A stretch of 64,000 bases of DNA from Isoetes taiwanensis (GCA_021234155.1 JAJEKV010000065.1:7005491-7069490); one strand, 5' to 3'. Numbered from the stretch's first letter, positions 22,835-34,519 are shown. Notes: a model not told the origin generated them from the sequence alone. Program-made: numbers and translations.

Positions 22835-23628
22835 ACCGTTTTTAATTCTGAATAGCCACTTGTTTCCAACAATATTCTTTCCACAAGGAATATCAACAAG
22901 TTCATATGTGTTAGTATTGTGAAAAAGAATTCATTTCCTCATTCATAGCATTTATCCATTTATCCTTATCTGCTGAATTTAATACATCCTCATATGTACT
23001 TGGAATAGGCTTGGATCTAGATGAGTCAGGATCTCAAAAATACTATCCAGCTCTCCTTCTATATCTTGAAGTCTTTTACTCTTACCTCGAGTTGTTCTAC
23101 CATGAATTGATGGATCAACCTTGATATTTGCTTGCTGCAACCTTTCTACTTCGGTGATTCTTTTTTTTTCTCGATGGTATGGCGGCGGTTGATGACTCGA
23201 TGGCTCGGTTTGAAACACCTTGATTTTGGACTTGTGTTTCTTCTGGTCACCTACTTCTTCATTGGTGTTCTCCTCGGCTTACGCATTTATATTCTTAAGG
23301 TCATCACGGAGCATCATCATCATAATCAACCACTTTAGTACTTGACCTATTATTTTCGGCATTATCAACATTAAGCTATGTTCTCAATAACTTCCTTTTG
23401 CTTGTTTTCCTTTATCAGAACTTTATACACTTGTGTTTCATCAAATGTAACATCCCTACTCACCACTACTCCTCTTGTGCTTGGATTATATAATCTGTAG
23501 GCTTTGGATTGTTTATCATAACCAACAAGGTAGGTAATCATGGCCCTGTCATCCGGTTTCCTCCTCGGTTCTTACGGAATGTGTGTGTAGGCCAAGCATC
23601 CATACAATCTTAGCCTACTATAATCCGA

Positions 23629-24530
23629 TTGTCTTCCCGACCAAAGCATATCGGGGAATTGCACCTTGTATGCTCACTGAAGGTAGGCTATTTTGAATCA
23701 TGGCAGCAGCTTGCGGCCTCTTCCCATAGGAAATTTGGAAGCCCTGAAAATTTCAACATACTTCTTACAGCATTAAGCAAGGTTCTGTTCTTTCTTTCTG
23801 CAATCCCATTATGTTGGGCGTGTATGTACGCAAGTAAAGTTGTCTTTTATTCCTTTCATTTTGCAATATTGTTTAAATTCCCCTGACAAAAATTCTCCAC
23901 CTCTGTCAGACCTCAAGCATTTGATCTTCCTGCCAGTTTGAGTCTCAACTTCATTTACATATTGTTTGAACACTTCCATTGCCTTATGTTTTGTTCTCAA
24001 ACAATAAATGTGAGTATGTCTACTAAAATCATCAATCGGGGTCATGAAATATCTTTTTCGGATAAGCTTTGTTTACATTCATAGGTCCACATAAATCGGT
24101 ATGTACAAGATCTAATAACCCTTGTGCTTTTTGTTGGACCTTTTGAAAGCTAATCTACTATGTTTGCCAAGAGCACATCCAGACATCACGATTTTCGGTT
24201 TCATTCAAGTCCGCTTCAATAAATCCTTTTTGCATAAAAGCTCAATAGTTTTTGAATTTACATGACCAAGTCTTCCATGCCATGTATCAACCCGATGGCA
24301 TGGTTATAAGATTAAGACAAGTTGGTTCACAATGTATAGCTTCAAGTCCAAATAGATTTCCAATCCTTTTTTCCAATAAACTTCACTTTATTTCCAAGTA
24401 ACACATTACATTGCAATCTCTCAAACACAACCTTATAACCAAGGTCTACCAATTGAGCAATAGAAATTAAGTTTCTAACAAGTCCGGTACACACAAAACT
24501 TTTTCTTAACACAACCTTCTTTCCTTGCAA
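23629..24530 (-). pseudogene. Copia integrase
   Basis: Integrase joins the cDNA to the genome. The pre-integrase segment (24342-24530, FVCTGLVRNLISIAQLVDLG) is followed by the core at 23809-24045: DDFSRHTHIYCLRTKHKAME, then KCLRSDRGGEFLSGEF with the second catalytic Asp. The stretch between them (24050-24340) is broken by stops and small deletions. The part after 23809 is also disrupted. It lies upstream of the reverse transcriptase, as in all Copia elements. Confidence 0.82.
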
Positions 24531-24560
24531 ATCAAATAACTTTCGAGCATCCCACTATCT

Positions 24561-25228
24561 TTAATTTGCTTGAGTTCTCCATTCCCAAAACCGAACATGT
24601 CCAACGGCTTCACCCTTACAATTTTTCAATAGCCTTGAGCTGACGCTACTCTGATTTTCAGCTCCTGAATCTAAAATGAGAACACCCTTGTCATGACATT
24701 TTTCCTTTGAAAAATAATTATTTGAGATGTTTACCTCAATATCTTCATCCAGCTCTTCCTCCTCAGATTCTTTAACCATATTTAAGCTTGGACTGTTTCT
24801 TCCTCCTCTGTTTTTATTCTCAGAATATTTCTTATCTTGTGCTTTATTTCTTTTTGAACTAGGGCACTTGTTTGCCATATGACCCTTCCCTTCACAATTA
24901 TAGCATACTATTTCTCTGTCTATCTTAGGACAGTTTCTCTTCAAATGTCCATAACTGTTACATTTAAAACAGGGACCTAACTTTCCTTTATCAAATAATT
25001 TCTTACCTCTTTTGCCAGCATATAGAATTTCTGCTTCATCATCATCTGCATCCTTCCCTTGCTCAAACTCTGTACGAATCATTTTGATAGCATGCTCCTT
25101 TGACCTGGCAACATTTCTTAAAAGAGTAGCAAGTTGTGAGTTATGAGATACAGCTCTAGAAATGGCCAGCAATTGGTAATCTTCATTCAAGACAACTCCT
25201 GCACCCTCAAGGTCAGCAATAATAATAA
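24561..25228 (-). pseudogene. Copia Gag C-terminal part with two zinc knuckles and protease start
   Basis: The frame resumes after the LINE with ADLEGAGVVLNEDYQLLAI and holds two CCHC knuckles, CFKCNSYGHLKRNC and CYNCEGKGHMANKC. An acidic linker follows, then VLILDSGA, the start of the aspartic protease with its catalytic DSG. The first residues of the open frame (a run of isoleucines) are read from the ATT repeat tail of the LINE and are not Gag. Confidence 0.88.
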
Positions 25229-27025
25229 TAATAATTGTATTAATCAAGCCATTTAGGCCCCCAGGCCTCTATGGCAAAAGTTTTACAAGACTATTATTGC
25301 GCTCATTCTAGAGCATTATTAGATTCATAATCTTCCATAAGATTGAACAGACAAATTATGTCTTCTCGTTCTCTCCACACTTCTCTAATATATGAGCTCA
25401 GGATATGCGCAGGAAGATCAAATAGCTCCTTCAATGTAGACATGTTAATTCCATGCTTGACTCTTATATATTCATAAGAGTAGCATTCTAGTAAAAAACA
25501 TGTTTTTTCTGTCTCCAACTTGGGGTCTAGACAACCAGGACAAAAACGCTCTTCACGAGCTAATCCATACATTCTCACTTTGTCTCAATATGCAAATTAT
25601 GAGGCGACGGTCTGGCTGAGATTAACATTCTTTTCTTTTACCTGGCGATATGAGAGGTTAAGTATGCTTGGCTAGTGTAGTCCTTTAAGTCATTTATCTC
25701 TTCTATGTAAAATCGCTTCTTTGTGTCTCCTTCTACACTTAATTGCCACATAGTCTTCAATTGTTATGCTTGCTACCTGTTCATGCACTTCTTTAAACTT
25801 AGTTGAGGTTGGCCATATCCCATATCCAAGCCATCTAGCAGCCCACTTTCTTATATCAGCATACCACCCTCTATCTCTTGACTGTTCCAATGCCAACCTT
25901 GGCCACCTATCGAGTCCATGGCCAAAATCTTATTTACGTGAAGTGATGGTTCGCAAAGTCCCTCTACCTCTAAGGGCAATAAGCACATTCGCAAGGAGCA
26001 TGCAATCTGGTGTTTGAGGTTTCACACCTAGTTCCCAAAGAAGGAATGGTTTGAATCTTTTCAATCTCTAACCAGCATTTTTTAGAAAGTCCGGGCCCCC
26101 ATATAGGGCTGCCATACAATACTACAAGGGCTTCACACAGCGTATGCCAAAAAGCGACTTCCTCGATTCCACTGTTCAAAAATTGTTCACTTTGCATTGG
26201 TGCATCATGCTATAGTAAGCCCTAAGGCCTCGAAGCTCTCTTCCGGGCTGCTAGTGTCCACACAGTAATCATTGGTTATATCAATGCCAAGATATTTATA
26301 TTCAGGTCACTGTTTTTCAAGGTATCCCTCCAACCGTGAAAGTGGTTGAATCTCACCACCAACCACCATTATCTTGGATTTGTCCACGTTGATTAGCATA
26401 CTTTTATGCTCCACGAAATTCATGTAGCACATTCAAGTCTTTGCTGAAGACCCTCGGCGGAGTTTTGAAATCAAAACTATGTCATCGACAAAAAAAGTAA
26501 TAAGCGCACAACATACTTACCTAGTTTTACTCCATCACCACCGAAGTCTAGCCAACCATCCCTCCACTCATCAATAAATAGGCCAAAGAGTGTTGGTGAA
26601 CAAGGACACCCTTGCTTTACTCCAATCATTATTCTCTATGCATTCAGGTCCCGTAAAAGGGAAAGAGAGTTTAACAAGAACCTCATTGTAGAGACATGTG
26701 ATCGCCTTCCTTATTTCCAATGGCACCTGCAAAAGTTCTAAACGTGTAGCAAGATCTTTTCTTCTTACCATGTCAAATGCCTTAGTTAGGTCAATGAAAG
26801 CAAAATATCTTTTATTTCTGGCTCCCTTTGCACCCTCAGCTGACACTCTCAAAGTTGCCAAATGATCAAGTGTAGAGTATGCTTCTCTAAAACCTGCTTG
26901 GCCAATTGCTCGCCCATCATGAGAGTCTGCCCAAACTGTAAGTTTTTTTTCAACCATTGATGCAAATAACTTAGCAAACACACTACCCACAAGGATCGTG
27001 CGATAGTTCTTTATATCATCTCTGT
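25217..27025 (-). mobile_element. 5'-truncated LINE inside the Copia gag
   Basis: The fragment begins (minus strand) in the reverse transcriptase at KNYRTILVGSVFAKLFASM. It continues with GQAGFREAYSTLDHLATLR, then FIDLTKAFDMVRRKDL and GVKQGCPCSPTLFGLFID. A later part has VVLYGSPIWGPG and a C-terminal cysteine region CPGCLDPKLETEKTC. It ends in an ATT-repeat tail at 25217-25234 next to the resumed Gag frame. Start inside RT plus a repeat tail is typical of 5'-truncated LINEs. Gag reads INQETEM on one side and ADLEGAGV on the other. A clean target duplication was not resolved. The order RT, YG.xxWG, cysteine motif matches the LINE fragment at 55110-56560. Confidence 0.85.
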
Positions 27026-27495
27026 CTCCTGATTTATAGACTCAAACTTCTCAAGAAATTCAGTGATGTTGTCTTTTTCATAAAGTTTTAATCTTCTCAA
27101 CTGTTTTTCCAGCACATCAATTTGAGAGGATGATTTAACCTCAAAGTTATCAATCATATACTTCCACATGTCTGCTGGAGATTTACCTCTTAATTTTAAC
27201 TTTATCACAGTTCCAACCTTGTTACTAATTATTGATTGTGCTTCCATAATTTTCGTTTTCTCTTCTGCACTTGTCCCTCTAGTACTTGTACTACCGGTTC
27301 CTCTTTACATCTGCGGTTTCAGTTTTGTGCACCACCACCGCACCTTGAGAACCAACCGGCACTACCACTAAGCTGCTCCGGCACTTCCACTACTTGCTCC
27401 GATACCGGCGGATATTTGAATCACACAAGTACCATAAGTTCTCAAACTCCAATACTTCCTTTATTCCTTGCTTCCATAACTGGAATCCGCTATCT
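27011..27495 (-). pseudogene. Copia Gag N-terminal part (UBN2-like)
   Basis: From about 27495 the minus strand reads GDSGFQLWKQGIKEVLEFEN, the usual start of Copia Gag, then after frame breaks KSPADMWKYMIDNFEVKSSS and LEKQLRRLKLYEKDNITEFL. It is cut at INQETEM by the LINE. The remainder of Gag resumes at 25228. Confidence 0.82.
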
Positions 27496-27567
27496 CCCTT
27501 AAACACCTCTATGGAATTAAGGAGATTAGCTCCAAACCGTGTTGACATCCTGCAGTTGGAATTTTAT

Positions 27568-27580
27568 GGCTCTGATACCA
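27568..27580 (-). promoter_or_regulatory. Copia primer-binding site, initiator tRNA-Met
   Basis: The reverse complement, TGGTATCAGAGCC, is the standard primer site of plant Copia elements. It begins one base inside the right LTR. Confidence 0.93.
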
Positions 27581-27581
27581 C

Positions 27582-28180
27582 TGTTGGATTAATAAAAAAA
27601 ACAATTCCTTGCAAGGATGTAAGTTCAACACAATGATTTACTTGTACTTTCAATCTAGCAATATTAAATCAATAAAACATCTTCAAGTACAAAAGCATCT
27701 AGTATCAAGAAAGCCAAGTTATGGTCATTCATTCCTTGATATGCTCAAAATCATTTCATCACTTTTACTCTAAGCAATGAGTACTTCCTAAGCTCAAACT
27801 ATAGATCATCATCATCGAGAGCTCCGCACACCTCAAATCCGGCACCCCATTCCTATGTATATCTTGCACGACGGTTACGGCTAGATCTCAGTGACTCAGA
27901 ATAGAAACCTCATCTACAGCTTATATCCCACATGCCAACAAAAGGAATATAGCGTTTTCATCAAGCACATAAAGCACATAAAGCACTTATATGCATAAAG
28001 CACATAAAGCACTTATATGCATAAAAGCACTTTCGGTTATATCTGAATCTTCAACCTGTAAGACCATTACAACCCACTGCCACTGCTTCTCATAGGTTGT
28101 TCTTGTAGTAAAAATATATTCACTGCCACTGCTTCTCATGAATATAAGATGCATATAATATAACCTGATACACACTAACA
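27582..28180 (-). repeat. Copia 5' LTR (right on the + strand)
   Basis: 599 bp, TGTTGG to CTAACA, matching 20824-21429. The target duplication ACTGG follows at 28181-28185, and the starch synthase flank resumes after it. Confidence 0.9.
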
Positions 28181-28185
28181 ACTGG

Positions 28186-29338
28186 TGCATTTGGAGCATA
28201 TTAGCTGTTCAACATGGTTCTTATGGTAGTCCACCCTTGAGTTCTATTTCTGTCTTTGTTTTAGTTTAAGACATGATTATTGTGCTTCAGTACGAAAAGC
28301 GCCTACTCTGAGGAACAACCTGTGTGCTTGTGACTAAGGTATTTTTTGTAAATATGTTATTGCAGACAGTAGCATTACATATATTGGGTTATGGAAGCAT
28401 CCTTGGAAGTTTGCCGTGATATTAATTGCACCATTCAATGGAAACCTCTAACAATCAATAGCACAATAGGCATTCCTCCCAAAGTGAGTGCCATTTTTGG
28501 AAACTGCTTTTAGCAGATCAAAAGACAGAAGTATTGTTCTGAACTAAAAGAAAGTAACAATAACTAATAGGTGAAATAACTATACTCAATCAATAAATGA
28601 TAATTATATTGGCAAATCAAATATCTTAACCGATGTCTATGAGAAAAAAATGAATGTTGTGGAGATGGCTTATATTAGCACAAAACGTAAGTCATATTTC
28701 TTTATATTAGGTTCCGGATTAGGTTCTAAGATTAGTCAAAGAAGCGCCTTAGATATACAGATCTAGTTGCAGCTATGGTGCCTAGCCCAGATTGGAAAAA
28801 AATATTTGTTCCCTAAATGAAATCTGTATATTTATATGAAAATATAAAGATGTAATCTGGGAATAAGAATATCAAAGAAGAAATGACTATTAAAAACGCG
28901 TATAAGATCGGGTAGGGGTATGTAAAAATTATGATAGTCTGTAAGTACATCTACGGAAGGGGGCTTGGAAATTGGCTTTTCCCATTTACGTATGTAGGGG
29001 TTTTTCACCTCCAAAAAGTCGTATACAGGGGATTTTTGGTGACCCCTTGCACGCAGATGAGGTATTCCCACCTGAGCTGAAATGTACAGAAGGCAGCACT
29101 TTGTCAGCACTGAGCACCGACCCTAAATCAGTGCCGTAATTAGTGGGCGGTGGTTAAACGGTAGACTACTATTCTTAGTCTCACCGGTTGTATATATTGA
29201 TTGTACGTTATGTACTATGCAATGCTCAGAAGTAGAGATTGTATTTCCTATTGCTTTTCTCAATAGAGTTGTTCTTGTCTTCTATTCTATCTCTTGAGTC
29301 GATCTTGCGGGTTTGTGCTGGTTTTGCACTAGTTCTAT
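28186..29338. other. right part of insert 2, no gene recognised
   Basis: The sequence begins as the 3' flank of the starch synthase pseudogene. The part at 28880-29110 has a 92-codon minus-strand frame without a known domain. The last 200 bp have the look of an LTR end or leader, including a TATGCAATGC / CTCAATAGAG stretch. No partner LTR was found in the window. Confidence 0.4.
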
Positions 29339-30840
29339 CATCTTGTATTGTACCTGTTGAAAAGAAAAACAAAAACATAAGAATTTGCATTGACTATAGG
29401 GATTTGAATAAGGCTACTATCAAAGATTATTACCCTTTGCCTTTCTTGGAGGAAGTGTTGCATGCTGTTGCAGGAAAAGAGATCTATTCTTTCTTAGATG
29501 GCTTCTCAGGTTTTAATCAAATAAGTATAAAGGAGGAAGATCAGCCAAAGACCTCTTTCATTACACCATGGGGAACATTTGCAATGAGGAGAATGCCCTT
29601 TGGATTGATGAATGCATTAGCAACCTTCCAAAGGCCATGGATACTATCTTCAAGGATATGCCTCCAACTACATTTCGCGTCTTCTTGGATGATCTCTGCT
29701 TAGGTACTTCTTTCAAAGACCATTTTGATTGTCTAACAAAGTTATTTGCCTTATGAAGAAAAGGAGGTATCAGTCTAAATCCAAAAAAGAATGTCTTTTT
29801 ATGCTCAAGAGGAGATTTACTAGGACATGAAGTGTCTACAAAAGGTATTCAGGTAGCAGAGAATAAAATTGAGGCTTTGAAGAAGCTTGCTCCTCTTAAA
29901 ACACTTAAACAGGTAAAAAGTTTCTTAGGGATGACTAGCTTTTTGAGAATGTATGTTCCTCGTTTCTCACACACCATAAGTCCAATTTCTAACCTCACGA
30001 GCAAGCACATTTTGGTTGATTGGAATGAAATATGCCAAGAATCCTTTGATAAAATTATCAATGCTATCTGCCATTGTATTCGTCTGAAACCTCCAGACTT
30101 AGAAAAGCCTTTTAAAGCCTAAATTAGTGTCACTAAGGAGGCAATTGGTGTGGCATTACTTCAAGAAGACCATGTTATTTATTTTGCCCGCAAAATGTGG
30201 TCTGACACTGAGCTAAGATACCCCAGGCTCGAGAAGAATGCAGCTGCGTTAATGTTTCTAATAGATAGACAAGGTCATCTTTTGCAAAAACAACCATACT
30301 CAAGTCTACATGAGGCAAAACCCATTATCCCTCCTACTTGCAAAAAAGCGGCCTAAGGCCAAATTATGTAGATGGGCTTGTAAAATTCAAGCTTACAATA
30401 TTACTGTCAAGGTAGTGAACTTAGTTGAAAATCCTAGTGCTTATTTACCTTATGCTTTGTTTGAACATGAAGACCAAGAAGGATTAAATGATACTGATTG
30501 TGTTACTAACTTGGTTGCTTGTCATGAAAAAGACTTGGGCTGGCAATTTGATATTAGGAATTATTTGAAGAACAATGAGTTGCCAAAAGACCTGAGTAGT
30601 AGTCAGGAAAGAAGATTCAAAGAGAAATGCAAAAAAATCAGATTGATTGGAGAAGTATTGTGTAAATTGACAAGGAAGGAGTGTTGCTGAGATGTATGGA
30701 TCCTGAAGAAGCCAAAATGACCATTTAGGCTTGTCATGAAGGCATTTGTGGTGGACACTTTGGTGCTAATACAACTTCAAAGAAAATTTTAAGGTCTAGA
30801 TATTTTTGGCCTACCCTTTTTAAAGATTGCTATCTCCATC
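29339..30840 (+). pseudogene. gypsy-1 Pol: reverse transcriptase, RNase H, integrase zinc region
   Basis: The reading starts SSCIVPVEKKNKNIRICIDY and continues DLNKATIKDYYPLPFLEEVL, then MRRMPFGLMNA and FRVFLDDLCL, where the usual YxDD reads FLDD. GISLNPKKN and LGHEVSTKGIQV follow. RNase H comes next (WNEICQESFDKI, then AIGVALLQEDHVIYFARKMW) with a stop (TAA) at about 30120. The integrase N-terminal zinc region is recognisable near 30700-30840 (CHEG, then GGHFGAN in shifting frames, ending LFKDCY). It is cut there by insert 3. Stops and shifts at 29755, 30120, 30355 and 30690 make it a relic. The protease and the first RT motif are lacking on the left side, where insert 2 ends. Confidence 0.85.
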
Positions 30841-31237
30841 ATATAAAATTGTGGGAGCAAAAAAAAGATGTGTACAGGGGCAAAAAATTCCACATCAGCA
30901 AGTCAGATTGGGATGGAGGGCCAGGATTTCTTTAGACAAATAGGGCAATTTAGTCCCTCCTCGCTTACGCTTTGATGCACGCACTAGTCAGCCTCTATTG
31001 ATTTCTATAGGGATCCAAGCGCTGCCAAAACCTACTTTGATTCGTGGGACACGACGGATCGAATTTGCTTCTTCTTCATATGTCAAGTTTGTTCACCTTT
31101 ATGACGCCCTTCAGTCCTTAAGGTTTTGGGCTGCTGCTACTATCACGCTATTCTGTTTTATAGGATTTTGTTCCGCTTTATGAACGCCCCATCCTATGTT
31201 TTGGGTCGCTATACTACCACCGGGTGAAGAAGCATAT
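30841..31237. repeat. 1-kb tandem unit, copy 1, left part
   Basis: The unit starts ATAAAATTGTGGGAGCAAAA and includes AATTCCACATCAGCAAGTC and GATGGAGGGCC. It matches 39988-40388 and is cut by gypsy-2 after GAAGAAGCATA. The rest of this copy continues at 39047. Confidence 0.75.
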
Positions 31238-32454
31238 TGGCAAATTACTACCTAGGTGGCAACATTTTTATTGTTTTGGGCAAATCACATGTTGCATTGT
31301 TTTGGGCATTTCGCGATAGTCGCCCTTTGATTATTTGAAGTTGCGGCCCAAAGATGCGCCTTAAACTGACCCGGTGAGTAGGAGCACCTCTCGCTGGATC
31401 ATTTAGATTCACGAGGCCATGGGGGAGTTACTACACGCCCGCTGGAAGGCATATGTATAGGCTGAGAAGACTTGGTATGTTGGAACACCTCATGCAAAAT
31501 CTATGATTTTACATGGCCATGGAGGAGACACCATGGTGTAGTTGGAATCTGTATTTCCAGGACATAGGTTCCTTTTAAGTTAAAGGTTTTTGTAGTTACT
31601 CATGTTGATGTTTACATTTGATTAAAAAAAAAAGGGAAAAAAAAGAAAGAAAGGGGGAATATCGCATTAAGGCATTTAGGGTTTCAAATCCGGGGAGTGC
31701 GTAATCGTGGACGCTTTGGAGTGGAAGTAGTTTCAACTGAAAATTTATGGCACTGCAAGATCGGGAGTGGCTTTTATGGCATCTGGCACTATTCTGGTGG
31801 AGGGAAAAATCCGTTGCAGCAGATTCCGGAAGGGCTGAAAGCAAGATAAAAAGGCAAAAGAAATGTGGAAGAAGGGCTCGCAACTGTGATATTCTAAACG
31901 GGTATGACCTTGTGCAGCCAGATAAAGTTTGATTCATGAATTTTGTGATGTTATCCATTGATCCGAAACATTCTGATACTGTTTAGCATAGTTATATTCT
32001 ATCTTCTGTGCTAGATCAATGATCTTTTCAAATTCTTGCTATATTTACTATTGAGAAGTCCAATATATCCAGTACATTTGCTGTTGTAGTTCTATTGAAA
32101 AATCCAATATATTCGCTTCATTTGCTGTTGTGGTTTTCAATATATCATCACTGTATGAAGAGTCTCCTTGTTCAAATCATAAGAGGCGAAGATTGAGACT
32201 TTTGTCTGTGCGAAATTCTGAGTTCTCTTATCTAGTCTTTGCTCTTTTCTCCTGGTTGCATAATGTATCAGATTGACTAAAAAGGCTGAAACCTTGCATA
32301 AGAGCATCAAAACTGTCTTTTCCCATTACATTTCCTATTGGAAGACTTCAAAGCAGAAATTTGATCTGAGGTGTGATTGGCCCAACCAATCTGGAGGTCC
32401 TGATCACTTGGGATCTCTGAAGATTGTTGCACCTAGTCCAAATTGAGTGCAACA
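31238..32454 (+). repeat. gypsy-2 5' LTR
   Basis: The sequence from CCTAGGTGGCAACATTTT onward matches 37829-39046 closely through the shared end ACCTAGTCCAAATTGA and GCAACA. Short mirror-image frames inside it (for example 31596-31958, minus) occur in both LTRs and have no recognisable domain. Confidence 0.88.
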
Positions 32455-32460
32455 TCTTTT

Positions 32461-32478
32461 TGGAGGTCCTACCGGGAT
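32461..32478 (+). promoter_or_regulatory. gypsy-2 primer-binding site, tRNA-Gln type
   Basis: TGGAGGTCCTACCGGGAT lies six bases after the LTR end and matches the gypsy-1 primer site at all but one of 18 positions. Confidence 0.75.
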
Positions 32479-32636
32479 AGTTCTGTATCTTTTGTGTCCA
32501 TTACACTTATGCCTCCGAAAAGAAGTAACGCTGAAGAAGGGATTATGGAGCAGAAGGAAAAAATTGACCAGATGGGCACATTGTCTCAAAGAAGGTTCCT
32601 CATACCAAATCGAAGTTAACCCCGCCAAAGGACAAT

Positions 32637-33510
32637 GCCCACTTATGATGGAACCATGAATCCACATGAATATCTCACTCAATTTGAAGAGTACTATGCG
32701 TAAAGTGGGAAAGAAAAGGGAGTAAGGTTATTGTCTTTGGTTTGGCTATGAGAAGAGAAGCAAAAGTCGGTTCCAAAGATCAAAGAATGTCAGGGGGTGA
32801 CAGAATGGGAAGTAATCAAAGATAATTTCATGGAAAGATTTGGCACAGCTGTTTCAAAAGGAGGACTTATTCAAGAACTACCAACATTGGTTATCAAAAA
32901 AGGTGAAAGTGTTCCTGCTTTTGTAGAAAGGTTTAACACTTATCTGCTGAAATATAAAGATAAGAAAATTGACACACCAACCATCCATTTAGTGGAATTC
33001 TTTATATGTGGATTGAAGCCACATTACAAGCTGTACAGGAAAATGGGAAAACTGCATGACATGGGATTACTGGATTCTATTCATAAAGCCCTAGCTAAAA
33101 AAGTGGAGATCTCAAAGCAATTAATGATCAGAATGGAGATGATGCTCAAAGACATGCATGACCAAAACTCGATTGGGGAGGGAACCCGTAAGCCCCGCTA
33201 CACTATTGCTAAAGAAAAGAAGCCCTCCTTGAAGGAAGAAGAGCGGGCAGAGGTGGCCAAAGCAACCACTAAGTTAGAATCCACCATGCAAACTCTAGTG
33301 GAGTTTTCAAAACAGATGGTCGGTATTGAAGGTTCACCAAACACATCAACATATGGCGCACCAGCATCGCATTCCCGCCACCTTGCTCTTATTGTTTAAA
33401 ACCCAATCATCCGGAGAGTAGGTGCTTCGCAAGACCCTGCCTGAAATGCAACAAAAGGGGGCATTTTGGGCAAGAATGCCCTGTGTGTGACTTCTGCAAA
33501 GAAATTGGAC
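32637..33510 (+). pseudogene. gypsy-2 Gag
   Basis: An ATG at 32637 opens MPTYDGTMNPHEYLTQFEEY, the usual entry to the retrotransposon capsid domain, and ends at a stop near 32700. The main frame follows at 32797-33399 with FMERFGTAVSKG, ESVPAFVERFNTYLLKYKD and PHYKLYRKMGKL. After another stop the zinc knuckles appear at 33440-33530: CLKCNKRGHFGQEC, and a second, CDFCKEIGHKEDKY, whose last cysteine is now tyrosine. It is similar in layout to gypsy-1 Gag, which keeps only one knuckle. Confidence 0.85.
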
Positions 33511-34007
33511 ATAAGGAAGACAAGTATCTTGTTAAAGAGTACATGTTGAAAATGGGAAAAGGGAATACATCAGCTAACTTGGAGACTCCTAATCATGCCT
33601 TTCTCGTGGAAGCCACTGATGAAGAACGTGCAGAAAAGGAAGAAATACTCGTTGTTCAAACACGTGGCCAAATGGATACAACACGCAGGTCTGCTTCTCC
33701 CAAGAAGGTAACCTTCCTTGAGCCTGTGACTCACACGACTTCCAATACACATGTTATAGCTCCTGCACCTGTCCTTAAGGAAGTAGCCACCCATATGCCT
33801 GCATGCAAATCTCCTGCTAATGAGGTGGAAGCCTTGCTGAAAAGTTCGAAAGTAAGCATTGACTTGTGCACCTTGCTCAGGATAGCCCCATCATATAAGC
33901 AGTTGTTGTTGTCACATACGATGGAGCCCGCGGTGATACCAAAGATCCATCCGGTAACACAAGGAGCAAATGACCACTCGGCATTTTTTCTTGTGAAGCC
34001 ATTGTGA
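33483..34007 (+). pseudogene. gypsy-2 Gag-Pol linker
   Basis: This 174-codon frame starts inside the second knuckle. It holds a low-complexity linker with RRSASPKKVTFLEPVTH and a conserved-looking block VSIDLCTLLRIAPSYKQLLL, which in related elements lies just ahead of the protease. It ends at a stop immediately before the protease frame, which begins four bases earlier in another frame. Confidence 0.65.
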
Positions 34008-34480
34008 ATAATGTAGCTTTACCAAAGGTTTTTCTTGATGGAGGGTCAGGCCAGAATGTCATGCCTTACCATGTAATGCTGCAGCTCAAGTTGCAAATGA
34101 CCTCACCAGCCTCAATCCTGCTGAAATCCTTTGACAATCAGAAGGTGCGTCCCTTGGGTTTGGTACAAGGAGTTGAAGTTACAATCAAAGGGATTCGAGT
34201 GGAGACGGATTTTATGGTGATCTCGTTCGGAGACGATCATCAGGATACCTCTTCTTATGGTTTAATCCTAGGGAGGAGATGGTTGAAGGTCGTGGATGCT
34301 AGACCAATCTGGTCCCAAGGAGTCTGCACAATCACAGATGGGCAAAGGACAGTCGCTATATACAACAACGAAGGCAAAATTGGCGCTCGTGACGAGTTCT
34401 CCATGTTGGTCGAGTATGAGGACATGCTCCAATCAGTTGGTGTAGGTCATTTACAGCTACAAGTTCCTGCCAAAATTCAT
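34004..34480 (+). pseudogene. gypsy-2 aspartic protease
   Basis: The frame reads KVFLDGGSGQNVMPYHVMLQ, then LGLVQGVEVTIKG, METDFMV-like IRVETDFMV, and LILGRRWLKVVDARP. The active site is D-G-G-S, a variant usual in Tat-type elements in place of D-S/T-G. The flap region and the C-terminal ILGRxWL segment are both present. The same frame runs on without a stop into the extra RNase H. Confidence 0.85.
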
Positions 34481-34519
34481 CAGCTTGAAGAAAGGACGTG
34501 TTCAACAGCGTTGTGCCAT

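Larger units (their letters stand above)
20824..28180 (-). mobile_element. Ty1/copia retrotransposon, full structure, carrying a LINE
   Basis: LTRs of 606 bp (20824-21429) and 599 bp (27582-28180) start TGTTGG and end CTAACA. They look nearly identical except for two small patches and indels, so the insertion is fairly recent. A perfect 5-bp duplication, ACTGG, flanks the element. On the minus strand the order is: LTR, initiator tRNA-Met primer site (27568-27580), Gag, protease, integrase, reverse transcriptase, RNase H, purine tract (about 21431-21440), LTR. The integrase-before-RT order defines Copia. A LINE of about 1.8 kb interrupts gag. Without it the element is about 5.5 kb, which is normal. 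Frame breaks in gag, integrase and RT make it non-autonomous now. Confidence 0.92.
18760..29338. mobile_element. insert 2 in gypsy-1 (about 10.6 kb, composite)
   Basis: Gypsy-1 similarity stops just after the Gag zinc knuckle and resumes in the reverse transcriptase at the string SSCIVPVEKK. Between them lie a starch synthase II pseudogene, a Copia element and unassigned DNA. No target duplication was found at these borders and the protease region of gypsy-1 is missing. A deletion therefore accompanied or followed the insertion, and the borders are approximate. The final 200 bp (29140-29338) look like the end of another LTR or leader, with TATGCAATGCTCAGAAG and TTTTCTCAATAGAGTTG. Confidence 0.6.

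Noticed and set aside
28832-29110. 92-codon minus-strand frame
   Set aside because: No domain and no conserved neighbour. It lies in the unassigned right part of insert 2.
31596-31958. 120-codon minus-strand frame, also seen at 38275-38550
   Set aside because: It lies inside the gypsy-2 LTRs and its presence in both copies is due to LTR duplication. No domain was seen.
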